From Lactarius indigo (Eukaryota; Basidiomycota; Agaricomycetes; Russulales; Russulaceae): 64,000 nucleotides of DNA. Each line of letters begins with the position of its first letter. Position 1 is the stretch's first letter. The position numbers and the translations under genes were made by a program. The stretch lies in contig JAFKAC010000178.1 of NCBI GenBank assembly GCA_025766275.1, positions 1 to 64,000 of the forward strand, given 5' to 3'. This document shows, one piece after another, positions 44,822 through 56,572 of this stretch. The notes beneath the pieces were generated by a model. That model did no database searches, was not told the origin of the DNA, and was given only the letters and a program-made list of their open reading frames with translations.

Positions 44822-45898
44822 ATGCCACGTTTGATCATCATTCGTCATGGTGAGTTTACGTCTTAGATCTCATACACTTCACTTATTTCGTTCCCAGGTG
44901 AGACCGAGTGGTCTCTCAATGGGTCTGACATCTTTCCCGACCTAGTCACCTAACAACTCACTCTCCTGACTCCCCTAATCATTTCGCATGTAGCCGCCAC
45001 GTATGTGTACTTGTAATGTGCCATATTGCCACGCTCACTTATGTCTGTCTTTGGCCAGACGGGACGTTCTGACATTCCCCTTACCGAACGTGGTGTAGAG
45101 CAGATCAAGTCCAAGGCCCCGTTTCTCGTGGGGGATGGGAGTATGTGGAACGATCGTACTAGATGCACTCGGTGTTCATCTGATCGCGCACCTAAGAACT
45201 CATTGACACGGTCAATCTGCACATCATCATGGTGTCTCCACGCAAGCGCGCCCACGATACTTTCCATTATTTAACGGGTCACCTCCCTCAATCACCAAAT
45301 CACGTCATCACAGACCTTGTTCGCGAGTGGGACTATGGAGATTACGAAGGGCTCAAGTCCCACGAGATCAACGCCAAGCGACCCGGCTGGTCTATCTGGA
45401 AGGATGGGTTGGCTGGTTTATCTCCTCCATGTACCCATGAATCGAGCCCTTTCCTCTTAGCTGCCCCAATGGCGAATCTGTTGAAGACATGACCACTCGC
45501 GTCGACCGTGTTATCGGTAATGTGCGTCCCTAATACATCCACATGGGGTAGTGTTAATCTCGTTTCACCAAGGTTCGCGAATATCATAGGAAATGGAAGG
45601 AGGAAGGCCAGGGAACGCGCGATGTCGTAATTGTCGCCCACGGTCACTTTAATCGTTGCCTTATCGCGCGTTGGGTCGGCCTGCCTCTCGCCGAAGGTGC
45701 GCGCGCTGACCATAGAACACATTGAATGGGTCTGATCAATATGACAGGTACCAAGTTCAATGTCGAACCTGCTGGGGTCTGTTGCCGTCTGCAGCATTGG
45801 TATGCCATCTAACCAACTTTTAGATCGCGGTTCTGGGTTACAATCACAACTCGTTGCAAGAGCCGGCTCTCAATGCCCTCAACTTGAATGCGATGTAG
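44822..45898 (+). CDS. SHB17: Histidine phosphatase, SHB17-like (sedoheptulose bisphosphatase type)
   Basis: Member of the phosphoglycerate-mutase-like superfamily; yeast Shb17 hydrolyses sedoheptulose 1,7-bisphosphate in riboneogenesis. ATG at 44822: MPRLIIIRHG, then after an intron GETEWSLNG, a 7-nt micro-exon CCGCCAC (44994-45000) and TGRSDIPLTERGVEQI. The catalytic His lies in the IIIRHGE motif; the second catalytic His in VVIVAHGHFNRCLIARW. Other blocks: MVSPRKRAHDTFHYL, EWDYGDYEGLKS and NGESVEDMTTRVDRVI. The end is LNALNLNAM with a TAG at 45896-45898. At least seven small introns. The assignment within the superfamily is by resemblance to the yeast protein; a general phosphatase role is possible. 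Confidence 0.85.
44994..45000 (+). other. Predicted 7-nt micro-exon in the histidine phosphatase gene
   Basis: CCGCCAC between an acceptor (CATGTAG) and a donor (GTATGT). It completes N-G-R-H-T-G-R-S-D, the conserved substrate-binding stretch after the RHGE motif. Skipping it would lose Arg-His and shift the frame. Confidence 0.65.
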
Positions 45899-46069
45899 AG
45901 AGTTAAGGAAGTTTTTCGGATAACTGTAGTGTTACTGTGACCAATGCGAATATTAAATGATTTGTTGACGCTTGATTGGGCCAAGTCTCCGCTCTCCCTT
46001 GCACGGATTTGTTCTGTGTCATTGTATCTATCGTGCTCCCCTCCCTTTCCTTTCTTCCGGTTCATTTTG

Positions 46070-49000
46070 ATGGCTAGTTCAGAGCCACAGGAGACCCTTG
46101 CCATCAATGGCCATGTCAACCATGCGGAGGGAGCTGACAATTTGGACATTCACAACGGTGAAGACACAGGTTCCGTCAAACCCGTAAATGATTCCGAGCA
46201 GGGCGTCTCCGAAATTGGCCTCGGGCAATCAGCACAGCTTGAAGAACCAGCTCCGTCACACGTTTTGGACGACGCCACTGCAAGTCAGCCAGCGGGCCAA
46301 TCCAAGGACAAGCCAGCTAAGCGCACGGTTCCGACACTTCAGACCGCTGCTGCTAAAACAACTGTTTCTGGCCCACCAACGCCCCAGGTCAAGAAGGTAT
46401 ATATGCGTTTCGTCATCTCACTGCGTGCACGTTGCTTTTGCTCTCCGGCCCTGACATGCATTCTACGCATTGCAGATCTTAAACTCTGGCAGGTTTGGTA
46501 CAGGTGTCACCAAGGCTGTCCCACCCCCAACCTCCAAGACCGCTGACACGCCCGCTGTAGCTGGCAAGCCCACTACGACCGCCCAGGCCTCTTCTACTCC
46601 AAGGTCTGCTGTTACATCCAATTCTGCTGCCAAGAAGTCCCCTTCGTCCACCTTAGCTCCGGCCTCGAAAGTAACTATGCCCCCCAAGTCGTCGACTACC
46701 CCTTCTTCTGTCCCCGCACCCACGCGTAGGACGTCGATGCTTCCTGGGAAACCCATCGCTCCTCCTGCACGATCATCTACACTGTCTGCCTCAACGTCCG
46801 GCAAGTTGTCTTCGGCTACATCCTCTCCCCCCACCGCCAAACCTATTTCGGCCGCTCCATCACGCTCGTCTGTTGTCTCTCCGGACTCTGCCACGTCCAC
46901 CAAGTCAGCTGCGGCGACACGACCACGTGCTTCGGTTACCGATGGTGTTCAGCCGAAGAGGACCGCAGCACCGAGGGCTAGTTTGGTACCATCCGCAAAG
47001 CAGCCACCTGCCTCGGCACGGACCGCGCGAACTCCTGGCACTAGTTCAATATCGTCACTTAAAGATGTCAGGGAAGATAGCGCAGCCCTTGTGGAGACCC
47101 AGAACAAGGTAACACTCCCCGCACCATCGTGTTTTTGGGAAGTCGACGCGTTCTGACCTCGTACCAGCTCAACGAAGTAACGGCATCCCTTGATCTTAAA
47201 TCCACCACCATTTCGGAGCTTGAGACTCAGATCGAGGGGTTGAAGGTATCTTTGGACAGCATCACTGCAGATCTTGAGGCTGCTCGCCAGAATGCTGAAC
47301 TAGCTGAACTCGCCAAAGTTACTGCGGACAAAGAGCTTTCAGAGGCGAGGACAGCTTTAGCGGCATCGCAGACCGATAGAGATAAGCTTCAGCAAGATTT
47401 GGGCGAGGTAAGGGCACATCTCCCGATTGTAGTTAGAATATCAATTGACAAACATAGCAGGTCGTAAAGACAATGGGTGCGGAGCAGGACGCCCTCATTG
47501 AAACTTTGCGAGGGCAGATTAAGACATTGCAAAACGAAGTTGACGAAGCCCGGGAAAAGCTAGAAGCTCTTCGTGCTGTACATGCTAGTGACTCCAGTAT
47601 CGCCGCCGCTGCAGAAATCGACAGGCAAGCCCTGGCCAAAGCCAAGGAAGACCTCGAGGCCATTAAAGCAGAGAATGCCACGCAGAAAGCTGCTCAAGAC
47701 GAAGCACTAAATAGCGCAGCTGCGAAGATTAGCACGCTAGAACTGGAAGCATCGCGTGCCGAAGCGCTTGCTGCTGAAGTCGCCTCTCTTCGCGCCGAGA
47801 AAGAAGAGACGTCTAGCAAATTATCGGAGCTCGAAGTCGAGATTCTAGAGTCTAAGGAGGCACAGGAACTTGCGGAGGAGGAGCTCGGAAATAGCAAGGC
47901 CCAAATCGATGCTTTACGCGCCGAAGTGGCAAAAGCCGCCGACCATGCCGACGAGACGAATCGAGCAGTGGCAGCCAAGGAGAGTGCCGCTGCCGAGCAT
48001 CTTGAGGAGGTGCAGAAGCAGCACGCGCACGCGCTATCACTTGCCATAGAGGAAAGCAAGAACTTGACCGAGCAACTCCGTGTTTTGCAGGTCGAAACCG
48101 ATGAACTCCGTAGTAATCTTGAAGTTGCAAACGCAACGGCCATCTCTGCCGCCGAGGAGCACGCCCGTAAACTCGAAGACGTCGAGAAGGTGCATCAAGC
48201 TCAACGAGAAGAGCTCACCGCAGAAATTGGGAGGATTTCTGCCGAGCTCGAGGTACGTGGCCTAGATTGCTCATACTTTTGACGGCCCTAATGGTATTCT
48301 CCTAGGCGCAAGAGTCTGTGTACAATGCCAAGGTCCAGACAGTCAAAGACGAGCACGATCAGCTCCTGCAACAAGCTTTCGAGCGCGCAAAGGTGAGCCC
48401 TATCCTGGTGCCATGACATATACATACTCAGTTGTGCAGAGTGAAGCAGGTGACGCCCACGGCCAGGACCTGCAGGCACTCAGAGAGAATTCCGATGGCG
48501 CCATTGAACAACTCCGCACGTCCCATCAGGCTACAGTTGAAGGTCTCAAAGCCGATCATGAAGCAGCCCTTGCCTCCCAGGCCCAGACCTTCCAGAAGCA
48601 GCTGTCTACCCAGACACTCGAACTGAAGGCTACTAGCGAGGATCTCGCCAAGGCAAAAACGACCCTCAACACTTCACTGCAGGAAGTAGAGTCCCTGAAG
48701 GTTCAGCTGAATGAGACTCGTCAAGTAGTTCAAGCTACCGCAAGCGCTGCCGAAGCCGATCAGAACGCCGAAATCGCGCGCTTGAACAAGGAGCTTTCTA
48801 ATGCACGAGCTGAACTCAATGGACTTAACGAGGTCTTCCGTGCCACCCAAGAATCCATGCAAGAGATGGGCAAGAACCACCAAATGGAGTTGGAGGAAGC
48901 AGCCAAGAGGCGCACCGACGAAGCATCAAAGCTTCGCGCAGCCCACGATGCGGAGATCCAGTCAATAGCCGCCGCCAAGTCAAACCTCGTGACGAGACTC

Positions 49001-49709
49001 TCAGACCTAGAGGGCGAAGTGGCAACCTTGCGCGCGCATGCTACATCCACTGAAGCCATTGCGTCACCCAAGAGGAATGGGTCCGCCCCAGTGCCTGCTG
49101 AGATGGTAACCAAAGAGGAGCTGCAGCGGCTACATGAGGCTCATAACTTGAAGATCAATGATTTACAAGCCCAGCACGAGAAAGCCTTGCGGGCCCTACA
49201 AGAGCAGGTAGACGCCGCGGTCGCAAAGGCGGACGAGACGGAACAGGACCTAGCACGAAAGAAGATGGAGATCATGTATCTCGAGCAAGATCAAGAGGAG
49301 AACCAGGACCAAATCACACGGTACGTGAAGTTATTCGGTTTTAAAAGTTTTCTTGGTGCTTTATTTGCTTTGGTTGTGGTCGCTGGTTCTGGCTTCTTCT
49401 GACTTCCTAGTATGATGCGCTGGATTTTTCCACCGCATTGAGACCACTAACCCGTTTCGACGCTTCGATTGCGCACCTTTATGGACAACATTCTCTGTAG
49501 TTCTTCTTCTTGCACTATAATTATTTTAACACGCGATTTCATTAACTTATTCTATTACGCTGGCTTTTTCGTTTTCAATATGTACCCCATTTTTTTATTC
49601 CTCGACTTTCTCCCTTGATTTTTGCTAAAGCTCACGTGGTTTTCATACCATTAGGTTGAAGGAAGACGTGGAACACCTTACAACGAAATTGTCCTCGACG
49701 GCCGAGTGA
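46070..49709 (+). CDS. Long coiled-coil protein with disordered N-terminus, unrecognised
   Basis: Start at 46070 (MASSEPQETLAINGHVNH), stop TGA at 49707-49709; about 1,000 residues. The first third is low complexity, rich in Ser, Pro, Ala, Thr and Lys. From the exon at 47165 onward it is nearly continuous heptad-type coiled coil, rich in Ala, Glu, Leu and Lys (LNEVTASLDLKSTTISELET to LKEDVEHLTTKLSSTAE). Introns: about 46397-46475, 47110-47165, 47410-47461, 48254-48305, 48393-48440 and a long one at 49321-49653. Such proteins often act as tethers or cytoskeletal linkers, but nothing here identifies a partner. The antisense frames in this gene are shadows. Real gene, function unknown. Confidence 0.82.
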
Positions 49710-50136
49710 TATTCGGAAGACATGTTGGAGCCTCGCGATTGCAACGCTGCGTCTACGTTTACATCCTACTAGTTTAGTGCCGGAGTCCTGCTGGTTACAG
49801 AAGCTTTAACACGTTTTTTCGTGCAACCTGCACGGCAGCATCCCTCGTTCTCCGTTACCCCATGTCATACCCTGTCGTTATTCGTACCCATGCATACCCT
49901 TGCTCATAATGTGCAGACACTTTAACCGGCAGATGCGATGTGCGTGATATTATGTTAAGTTATTCGGGGTCGGAGCGGAACCGGACCTCCGACCGGTGAC
50001 AAACATATGCGTCCGCCCCAAAAGGTAAAGATGTCAAACCCCAACCCAACAGTGTCGAACTTTGACTTTTCTGTTCACTTCTCTCCTCTTCCCTCATCTC
50101 CCATTACCCACTTATCCCTTCCCCAGTCGAGCTGCC
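49710..50136. other. Intergenic: 3' region of coiled-coil gene and YHM2 promoter
   Basis: About 430 bp between two plus-strand genes. A CT-rich tract (50075-50130) precedes the Yhm2 start, a common promoter/leader feature in fungi. Otherwise nothing recognised. Confidence 0.5.
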
Positions 50137-51502
50137 ATGGCTATCCAGAAAGAGCCAGGTCAAAAAGGCGTTAGTTGGTCGAACATTGCTGTTGGTATGT
50201 GGGCTCTTTCGACGTTACCCGAAGTTCATTGATGTTTGCGCGCATTAGGTGCGATCATGAACATGGTACTATCTTATAATTCTATCTTTTTTTTTTTGTA
50301 GAACTGACGGTGATGGTCTCCCCATCCGCTAGTTTGTGAGTTGTCTTCCAAGCTGTCCGTATTCATAAACTAACTGCTCTTCTATTCCAGGAGGCAAGTC
50401 GGCTCGTGAGGATACCGCAGAGTCCAGCTACTGACTAGCAGTGCCCCCTGGTCTCAGGTCACCACACTTGGCCAACCCCTGGAGGTCATAAAAACCCAGA
50501 TGGCTGCGAACCGCTCGCAGTCTATGGTGCAGGCATTACAATCCGTCTGGTCTCGCGGCGGCTTCGTTGGCTTTTACCAGGGTCTCATTCCATGGGTGCG
50601 TATATCTGGCACGTAAGAATTTCGATCGTTCCAACTGCGTACCAGGCATGGATCGAGGCCTCAACAAAGGGTGGTGTTCTTCTGTTCACTGCCTCGGAAA
50701 TTGAGACAGCCTCAACGTCTATGGGGATCAATCCAGCCGCCGCCGGTTTACTCGGCGGTATGGGAGGTGGTATCGCTCAGGCATATGCTACCATGGGTAA
50801 GCCCAATTGAAAACAATCGTCGTGCTGTCCCCGAAATCTCAATTTGCTTAGGATTCACGACCAGTATGAAAACTGCAGAAATCACTCGGCATAAGCAGGC
50901 CGCTGCGGGTGTGAAGCCACCTTCAACATGGGCATTATTCTTTGAGATCTTCCGAAAGGAAGGTCTTCGTGGTGTTAACAAGGGTGTAAATGCCGTCGCA
51001 GTGCGCCAATGTACAAACTGGGGCTCTCGGCAAGTGGTCATCTTTCTGCTGTCATATTGTGAAGTTCTAACTTATGGATTAGAATCGGTCTTACTCGATT
51101 TGCGGAATCGTTGATTTGTAAAGTGCGTGGCAAGGACAGCCAATCTCTTGGTGTTCTGGACAAAATTCTCTCATCGTCGATCGGCGGTGCTCTTGCTACG
51201 TGGAACCAGCCCATTGAGGTTATCCGTGTTGAGGTATTTTTCACCCTATTGTACTGTGATTGGCCTTCAACCGTCGTTTGTAGATGCAAAATATGTCAAA
51301 GGAGGCGGCAGCCTCTGCTAATCGCCCCGCAAAACTGACTATTTTCAATACGTTCGGTTATATTTACAAAGAAAACGGCATCAAGGGTCTGTATCGCGGT
51401 GTTACTCCTCGGGTTGGTCTTGGGATCTGGCAGACCATTTGCATGGTCTCATTTGCGGATTATGTCAAAGACTGGGTCAAGGGAAATAGCAAAAAGGTGT
51501 GA
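50137..51502 (+). CDS. YHM2: Mitochondrial citrate/2-oxoglutarate carrier Yhm2
   Basis: Inner-membrane carrier that exports citrate in exchange for 2-oxoglutarate; in yeast also linked to mitochondrial DNA maintenance. Starts [20 protein letters not shown] at 50137. To read the conserved N-M-F-E-V-T-T-L-G-Q-P, two 3-nt exons are needed (TTT at 50333-50335; GAG at 50391-50393). Further landmarks: [118 protein letters not shown] and [20 protein letters not shown]. Three carrier repeats are present though the PxD/ExxR signatures are modified, as usual in Yhm2. The intron after NWGSR has a GC donor (GCAAGT). Ends GNSKKV, stop at 51500-51502. Confidence 0.92.
50333..50393 (+). other. Two predicted 3-nt micro-exons in YHM2
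   Basis: TTT at 50333-50335 lies between CCGCTAG and GTGAGT; GAG at 50391-50393 lies between ATTCCAG and GCAAGT (a GC donor). Joined they supply Phe-Glu at a position that is F-E or F-Q in carriers I remember. No single larger exon in this stretch gives that sequence. Inference from splice signals and conservation only. Confidence 0.5.
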
Positions 51503-51718
51503 GACACGGACAATTTCAGTCCCTCTGACACGTAGATGCTCGTTCTAAGTTAGACCAGTACAATAGACTTATAGAATAGGATAATAATACCCATTACCCT
51601 ATGACCAATGGCCCGGAACCGCGGAACTGGTTACCCCCGTTCCTGCCCTGGGGATCTCGGCTTGTTACCGTGTGGGTCCGATTTGACCTGTCCAACCAGT
51701 GTTGGGCACTTTACCACC

Positions 51719-52672
51719 ATGGCACAACCTTTCCCCAAGCCATTGAAGGACCGCCTTCTTCTCGCATACCTCGCGCAGCTTTCGGCGCACCCGTTGCGTA
51801 CCAAAGCGCTTACTACGGGTGAGTTGCCGTTCAACTAGCCTCATCTTGTCCCCGATTCTTACCCACCATCCCCCGAAGGGACACTTTGCTTCATTCAAGA
51901 GGTGCTTGGCTCCCATTTGGCCAACGCTCCCGTCCCGCAACCTGCCAAAGATGCGCCGTTCTTCGTCCATGCCCTCGCACGCGCCAAGGTAGACATACGT
52001 GCCATCAAGATGGCGCTTTACGGATTGCTCGTTTCGGCACCTATTGGTCACGTCCTCGTCGGCGAACTCCAGAGGGCATTTGCTGGTAGGACTGGACGGG
52101 CGGCAAAGATCGGGCAGGTCGTCGCGAGCAACCTGATCGTTGCCCCCATTCAAACCGTCTGTGAGTATCATTACTCACACACAATTTGAGTTGGCGGTGT
52201 CCTTTCTGAGTATAATTTATAGCCTATCTTGCCTCTTTGGCCGTTATTGGCGGCGCCAGGTCGTGGAGCGACATCAAGAAGACTGTGAGGGGCGGCTTTT
52301 TCCCCGTGATACGGGTAAACCTCCGTCCTTCTTTATTGCGACATGTTGAAGTTAACTGTTATCGTCACGCGCGCAGGTTATGTGGGTCAGCTCCCCGCTC
52401 TCTCTCGTGTTTGCTCAGAAATTTATCCCGCCTGAGGTCTGTTCCGACCTTCGCATTGATTATCACTGGCTTACGAGGCATTTACGCAGCTCTGGGTTCC
52501 GTTCTTCAATTTGGTCTCGTTCGTGCTGGGGGTAAGTACATGCCCCTTAATGTGGGGACATCTGGAGCCGAGATTGATTTTTTTGCTGTGATAGACGTAC
52601 TTTAATACCAAGATGAAGAGACTTCGCAAGTCAGCAGATAAGAAGGAAGACGGCAAGGACAAGGGCCAATGA
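51719..52672 (+). CDS. Mpv17/PMP22-family membrane protein
   Basis: Small membrane protein of peroxisomes or mitochondria; the family is linked to pore formation. Starts MAQPFPKPLKDRLLLAYLAQ at 51719, then LSAHPLRTKALTTG, the family's usual opening (L..P..T..). Exons continue with GTLCFIQEVLGSHLA, DIRAIKMALYGLLVSAPIGH, VASNLIVAPIQTV, AYLASLAVIGGARSWSDIKK, and VMWVSSPLSLVFAQKFIPPE, LWVPFFNLVSFVLG and TYFNTKMKRLRK. The W-VSSP and P-FNLVSF blocks are the conserved C-terminal signature. Ends with a Lys-rich tail, stop at 52670-52672. About five introns. Nearest relatives are the peroxisomal PMP22/PXMP2-like branch; exact subfamily uncertain. Confidence 0.87.
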
Positions 52673-53091
52673 TTTGCCTAGTGTTCACCTGACATAACTT
52701 GAAATGTACTCTTCCAGTATACGCTCAATGATGGAGTCCTTCCCGAATCTGAGTTGGAGATGGGTGCTGCAGCGAAGCTACGGATTGCCGACACAAAGTG
52801 CAGTGTAGGCTATGGGCGTACTAGGTCGTGTGATCTTGAGACTTTTAGCCGTTCCTACGAGAAGGCGAGGTATTATAGATACCAACCCTCCGCAAACGGA
52901 AAACCACCACCCTCCTCATGTCCTTCATCTCCCCCCTTTCTTCTACGGGTCCCTGTACACCCGTTGACCCCGCGAATATTATAGATTATGGTGCGTCCAG
53001 GACCCAGGGACATCCGTTGCCGGATTGCCAGAGTCAGTGGCCAAACGAAAGCACAGGCTTTGGCGCAAATATCGAGCAACGGTCTCAGACC
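52673..53091. other. Intergenic, about 420 bp
   Basis: No gene recognised. Contains a short C/T-rich stretch at about 52900-52950 upstream of the next start codon. Confidence 0.45.
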
Positions 53092-54459
53092 ATGCCTAGA
53101 TTTTTCAGGGGCCATGTAAGTCGAGTGTCTAGGTGGTATCCCACAGCTTCTAAGTGCTGAGCGTGATCAGAACATAGATATATCAGATGTGGTTGCGACG
53201 GCACCAGAGATACTCCTCGAAAAAAACGCCCGCTATGTGCGCCTTAAACTGATAGCAGGAGACCGCACGGCCGAACTAAATGAGTTACGAGAGACAATCG
53301 CGAGCCAGCGCAGTGAACTCGAGAGTCAGCGCAAGGAACTCGTGGTTCTAAAGATACGATGCGATACATACCAGTGCGTTCACCCAGATACTGTATACAA
53401 CTTTTCTCCAATCGATGTCATCGATTCAGGGAGACGATCGACGTTTTCGCGAAGAATTGTATCACTTTGAAGACGGCAAGTGACGACAAGACTCCGATTG
53501 TGTTGATGGCGAACGTCCCTCTCACCGCCGACATGAAGAAGGGAGAAATGGGTGACGATGAAGACTCCATGTCGGAGTATTTTTATCTCGAGAACGAGGA
53601 CGGCACGACTGTTAGCAAAGAAGTTATCTCCCGGATGAACGAGAAGGCACAAGCAATATGGGAGGCCCTCGATGAACGTGGGCTGGCTCCCACAACGTTC
53701 GACAATATTTCCGAGATCGCATGGGACTTCTACGCGCGTATCATGCTTAATGATCCCGAGTTCTTCTTCCTCCAACTCTGCGACGACGGGCAATGGAAGC
53801 TCAAAGAATGGTCGAATAGCGCTTATTCTTCTTGGTACGACAACCGACAAAAGAAGGCGAAGTCCAACAACAGTACACTTGATAACACTAATCCGATTCA
53901 GTTGAGCTCTACGCAAAAAACGAATAACAAAATCGACTGTGACCCAGGGAGTGAGAACGGAAGCGAGGTTAATTGTAGAGGCAACGGCTACGAGGAGCAC
54001 AATACCGAAACCCCCCACCCAACTTCTGACTCAAGGAAACGAAAAACCGAAGGAAAGGTCGCCTCTGGGTCACTCAAAAAACAAAAGGAAGTCGAGACCC
54101 TTGCCATACCGACTGACAGGAATACAATCAGGTAACGCATCGTTCGACTAGCTTTCAGTACGCTGAGCACTGTTTCAGGAATATATGCATGCGCCACTGG
54201 AATAAACTCCAGCCAGGAGGACAAGGGCTCGCCTCCGAGTTTGATGCATATTTCAAGACGCTGTCCGATACAGACAAAGAGGTAAGTCGCCCTCTCAAAA
54301 TGTACGCCAAATACCATCTCGAATCTCTTGAACTGTCTACAGCCATTCAAGAAGGAAATGCGTGCAGTTCCAAGAGCAACGGTAAGGTTCTATCGTATCC
54401 ATGTTGCTCTCTTGACAGAATCGTTATTCTAGAAGAAGGCCAGAACTGCTGGGAAGTAG
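53092..54459 (+). CDS. Unrecognised charged protein with N-terminal coiled coil
   Basis: Starts MPRFFRGH at 53092, intron 53116-53146, then LLSAERDQNIDISDVV. A Glu/Arg/Lys-rich helix follows (TAELNELRETIASQRSELES), then after an intron (53373-53427) VFAKNCITLKTASDDK, an acidic stretch (GEMGDDEDSMSEYFYLENED), and EVISRMNEKAQAIWEALDER. The C-terminal third is Lys/Ser-rich and nuclear-looking (SRKRKTEGK). Two short last exons read MRHWNKLQPGGQGLASEFDA and PFKKEMRAVPRAT-KKARTAGK, stop at 54457-54459. No known domain was recognised. The long open frames and well-placed introns argue for a real gene, perhaps specific to basidiomycetes. Confidence 0.72.
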
Positions 54460-54724
54460 ACCGGCGGCTCACCACTCAAGCCCAAGCGATTCAACTAAAT
54501 TTGAACCGTGAACTGGACTAGTCAATGCGACCCACCCCTCTCATGTCGGTTTCTATGTTACTTTTGTCGCCGTTCTTTCGCTATTGTGGCCCCTCCTTGT
54601 TTCGTGGACTCTAACTGAGTCCCGTCTCCCTCTCGCTGTGCATCTGTACATGTCAATCGACCCACTCAAATCACTCTCAAGATGTCTCGTTTCGTCTCTG
54701 TTACTCCCGAACTTAGGCATAAAT
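54460..54724. other. Short region preceding a candidate gene
   Basis: Contains a hydrophobic frame (VTFVAVLSLLWPLLVSW at about 54555-54605) that may be a signal or membrane segment belonging to the next candidate gene, but the connection could not be established. Confidence 0.3.
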
Positions 54725-55382
54725 TGCTCAGGCTGGTCTTGCTGTTTTCGACGGCGTCATAGGACTTCTCTGGACTGGCCCGCTTCGTTGTCGTTCCGAT
54801 GTATCAATAGTATGGACAGACGTCCAAAAAAAATGTACAGTAGTCAACCAGTGTCGAAATGTATGCATTTTCAGAAGTCAATTCATACCTGGGACCGCTC
54901 ATTCTCAAGTGCTTTCTATTTCTGTCGATACTATTGCTGGCAATTGGACCAATTCAGAATTTATCATAGCCCATATAGTCACGAACTTCGGACTGAGCTA
55001 CTGCAGCAACGGCACCACTACCCGTGCTCCCGAGCCCCAGAATGCACTGGGGAGGACATTTTCCAACTGCGAACTCGTTATGGTAAGCCTGAGAAAAAGC
55101 TCACATGCTGCAATGTTCGCGTGTAGCAACAACATTGCCTTTGCCGTTGGGGGTAGCCTCCATTTATCCGCAACAAACGGGGTGCGCATTGTTTTGGTCT
55201 CCACTCCCCAGCCTGCCAGTGAGTGGAATGGGTCGATATTGTTAGTGGACGTCGGCACCGCGCTCAACTATTCCCCGTCGGTTTCACGGAGCGACCTGCC
55301 ACACTCCTTCAGATTAGTGGCGGGTGCCCGATTTATCTTGGCTCGGTCTTTCTCTGGGCGCGGGGTGACCGGTGACCGGTGA
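54725..55382 (+). CDS. Candidate gene fragment, possibly secreted or membrane protein
   Basis: A single open frame of about 215 codons runs to the stop at 55380-55382 and starts at a possible acceptor (TTGCTCAG at about 54725-54732). It reads AGLAVFDGVIGLLWTGPLRC, then VLSISVDTIAGNWTNSEFII, an NGT and an NGS site, and SATNGVRIVLVSTPQPASEW. Six Cys residues and several N-glycosylation sites suggest an extracellular domain. The 5' end and any membrane segment are unresolved; an upstream ATG at 54681 or a hydrophobic frame near 54560 could supply exon 1. Family not recognised. Confidence 0.4.
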
Positions 55383-55661
55383 TCGGGGTCTCGATGACTT
55401 AAGAGGCACGGGACTCGGCGTTCAATAAGTTAATTTGGATTCTCATCATGCAGGCTTGGCCACCGCAGCATACTCATCTGGGTATGCAACGCTCTTGAAT
55501 TCTACTATCGATCTTCTACGCGATACCCTTCCCGCCCAAACAGCACATCTGCTCGTCTCATCTGTGTCGAGATTCCTGAAAGTGTAACTTACCAACGCCC
55601 ATGAAGTATGCCGCGAGCGGCGACCCACTTCAAGCACGCTGAATGTTAGCCATCTTTCAGA

Positions 55662-56457
55662 ATGTTCATGGAAAAGAGAAATAATCTCTGCATAGATTTC
55701 ACGGATGTTGGAAATGGGAAATGGCTTTGCAACATCTGCAAAGCGGACGTCATGACCGTCAAGCAAGCAATGGCCCACGAAGTTTCGATGCAGCACTCGA
55801 CAAAGGCGGAAGTCTGCAACCTCCAATTTGCCTCGTCTGCTGGAAACGACCCAGCTCACAGCATGCTTTCGAGTCGCAGAGTGGCCGAGCAAGAGCACGA
55901 TTACTGGGCGGACTTGTCTCCCAGAATTGTCGGCTTTTGGCGAAAGGGGTTGGAGGCTGCGGAGCGAGGCGAAGAAGCCGAATCTATGCACGATTTTTTG
56001 GATAAACTGGAGTCGGAATTGGCCGAGAAGAACAGGCAAGATCGGTGGGTCTCCTCTCCAGCTGATGGGTGGGGTTGGGGGACACCCGCTGCTGAAGCCG
56101 AAGACTGGACACCCGCTCCGGATGCGTGGGCCGCTGGATGGGGTAAGCCCGTCGTAGCGAAAGGGCCCGCAAATACGCGACGTGTGCGTCGCCGGAGAGA
56201 GGGGAACAGTAGCACCACCAGCATGCATCGAGAAGGGTCGGTATTCGGGCGCGACGACGGCGACGAGGATACCACATTCGTTGAGAACTTCCTCCGGGGT
56301 CACGGTGTCGACGCGAGTCGCAAAGAGAGGATGCGAAGTTTCTATGAGGTTCGTTATGCACCTGTTTACCAGCAGTTCCTAATCGTCGTTCAAGATGCCT
56401 ACAGACCAGAAAATCCAAAAAATTCAGGAGGTGATTCGTGATCTTCGTGGGCAGTGA
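55662..56457 (+). CDS. Zinc-finger protein, unit 1 (best preserved copy)
   Basis: Open frame with one C2H2-like finger: WLCNICKADVMTVKQAMAHE followed by VSMQH (Cys-x2-Cys, His-x5-His). Then YWADLSPRIVGFWRKGLEAA, DFLDKLESELAEKNRQDRWV, a Trp/Gly/Ala/Pro-rich stretch (ADGWGWGTPAAEAEDW) and FVENFLRGHGVDASRKERM. An intron of about 46 bp (56347-56393) joins FYE to a last exon MPTDQKIQKIQEVIRDLRGQ, stop at 56455-56457. I recall proteins with this finger and WGWG-rich middle from other Agaricomycetes but know no function. The start is uncertain: the ATG at 55662 or a later start after the TCTGCATAG acceptor-like site at about 55690. The opposite strand is also open for 285 codons, judged a shadow. 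Confidence 0.72.
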
Positions 56458-56572
56458 TGTTGGCTACCGAGGGTATATGATTTTGAGCATATTGTTGGAT
56501 CGTTGTCACATCTGTAATATTACCGCAGACGCAAACTGGCATCTAACATGCATAATTTTTATCAGTTCAGTA

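Noticed and set aside
47694..48143. Ser/Ala-rich minus-strand frames inside the coiled-coil gene
   Set aside because: Antisense of Glu/Ala/Lys-rich coiled-coil codons gives open Ser/Leu/Phe/Ala-rich frames; no independent gene evidence.
55446..56303. A 285-codon open frame on the minus strand opposite zinc-finger unit 1
   Set aside because: The plus-strand frame has a recognisable C2H2 finger that recurs in units 2 and 3, and an intron leading to a sensible last exon. The minus frame shows no motif and is explained by GC-rich antisense coding.
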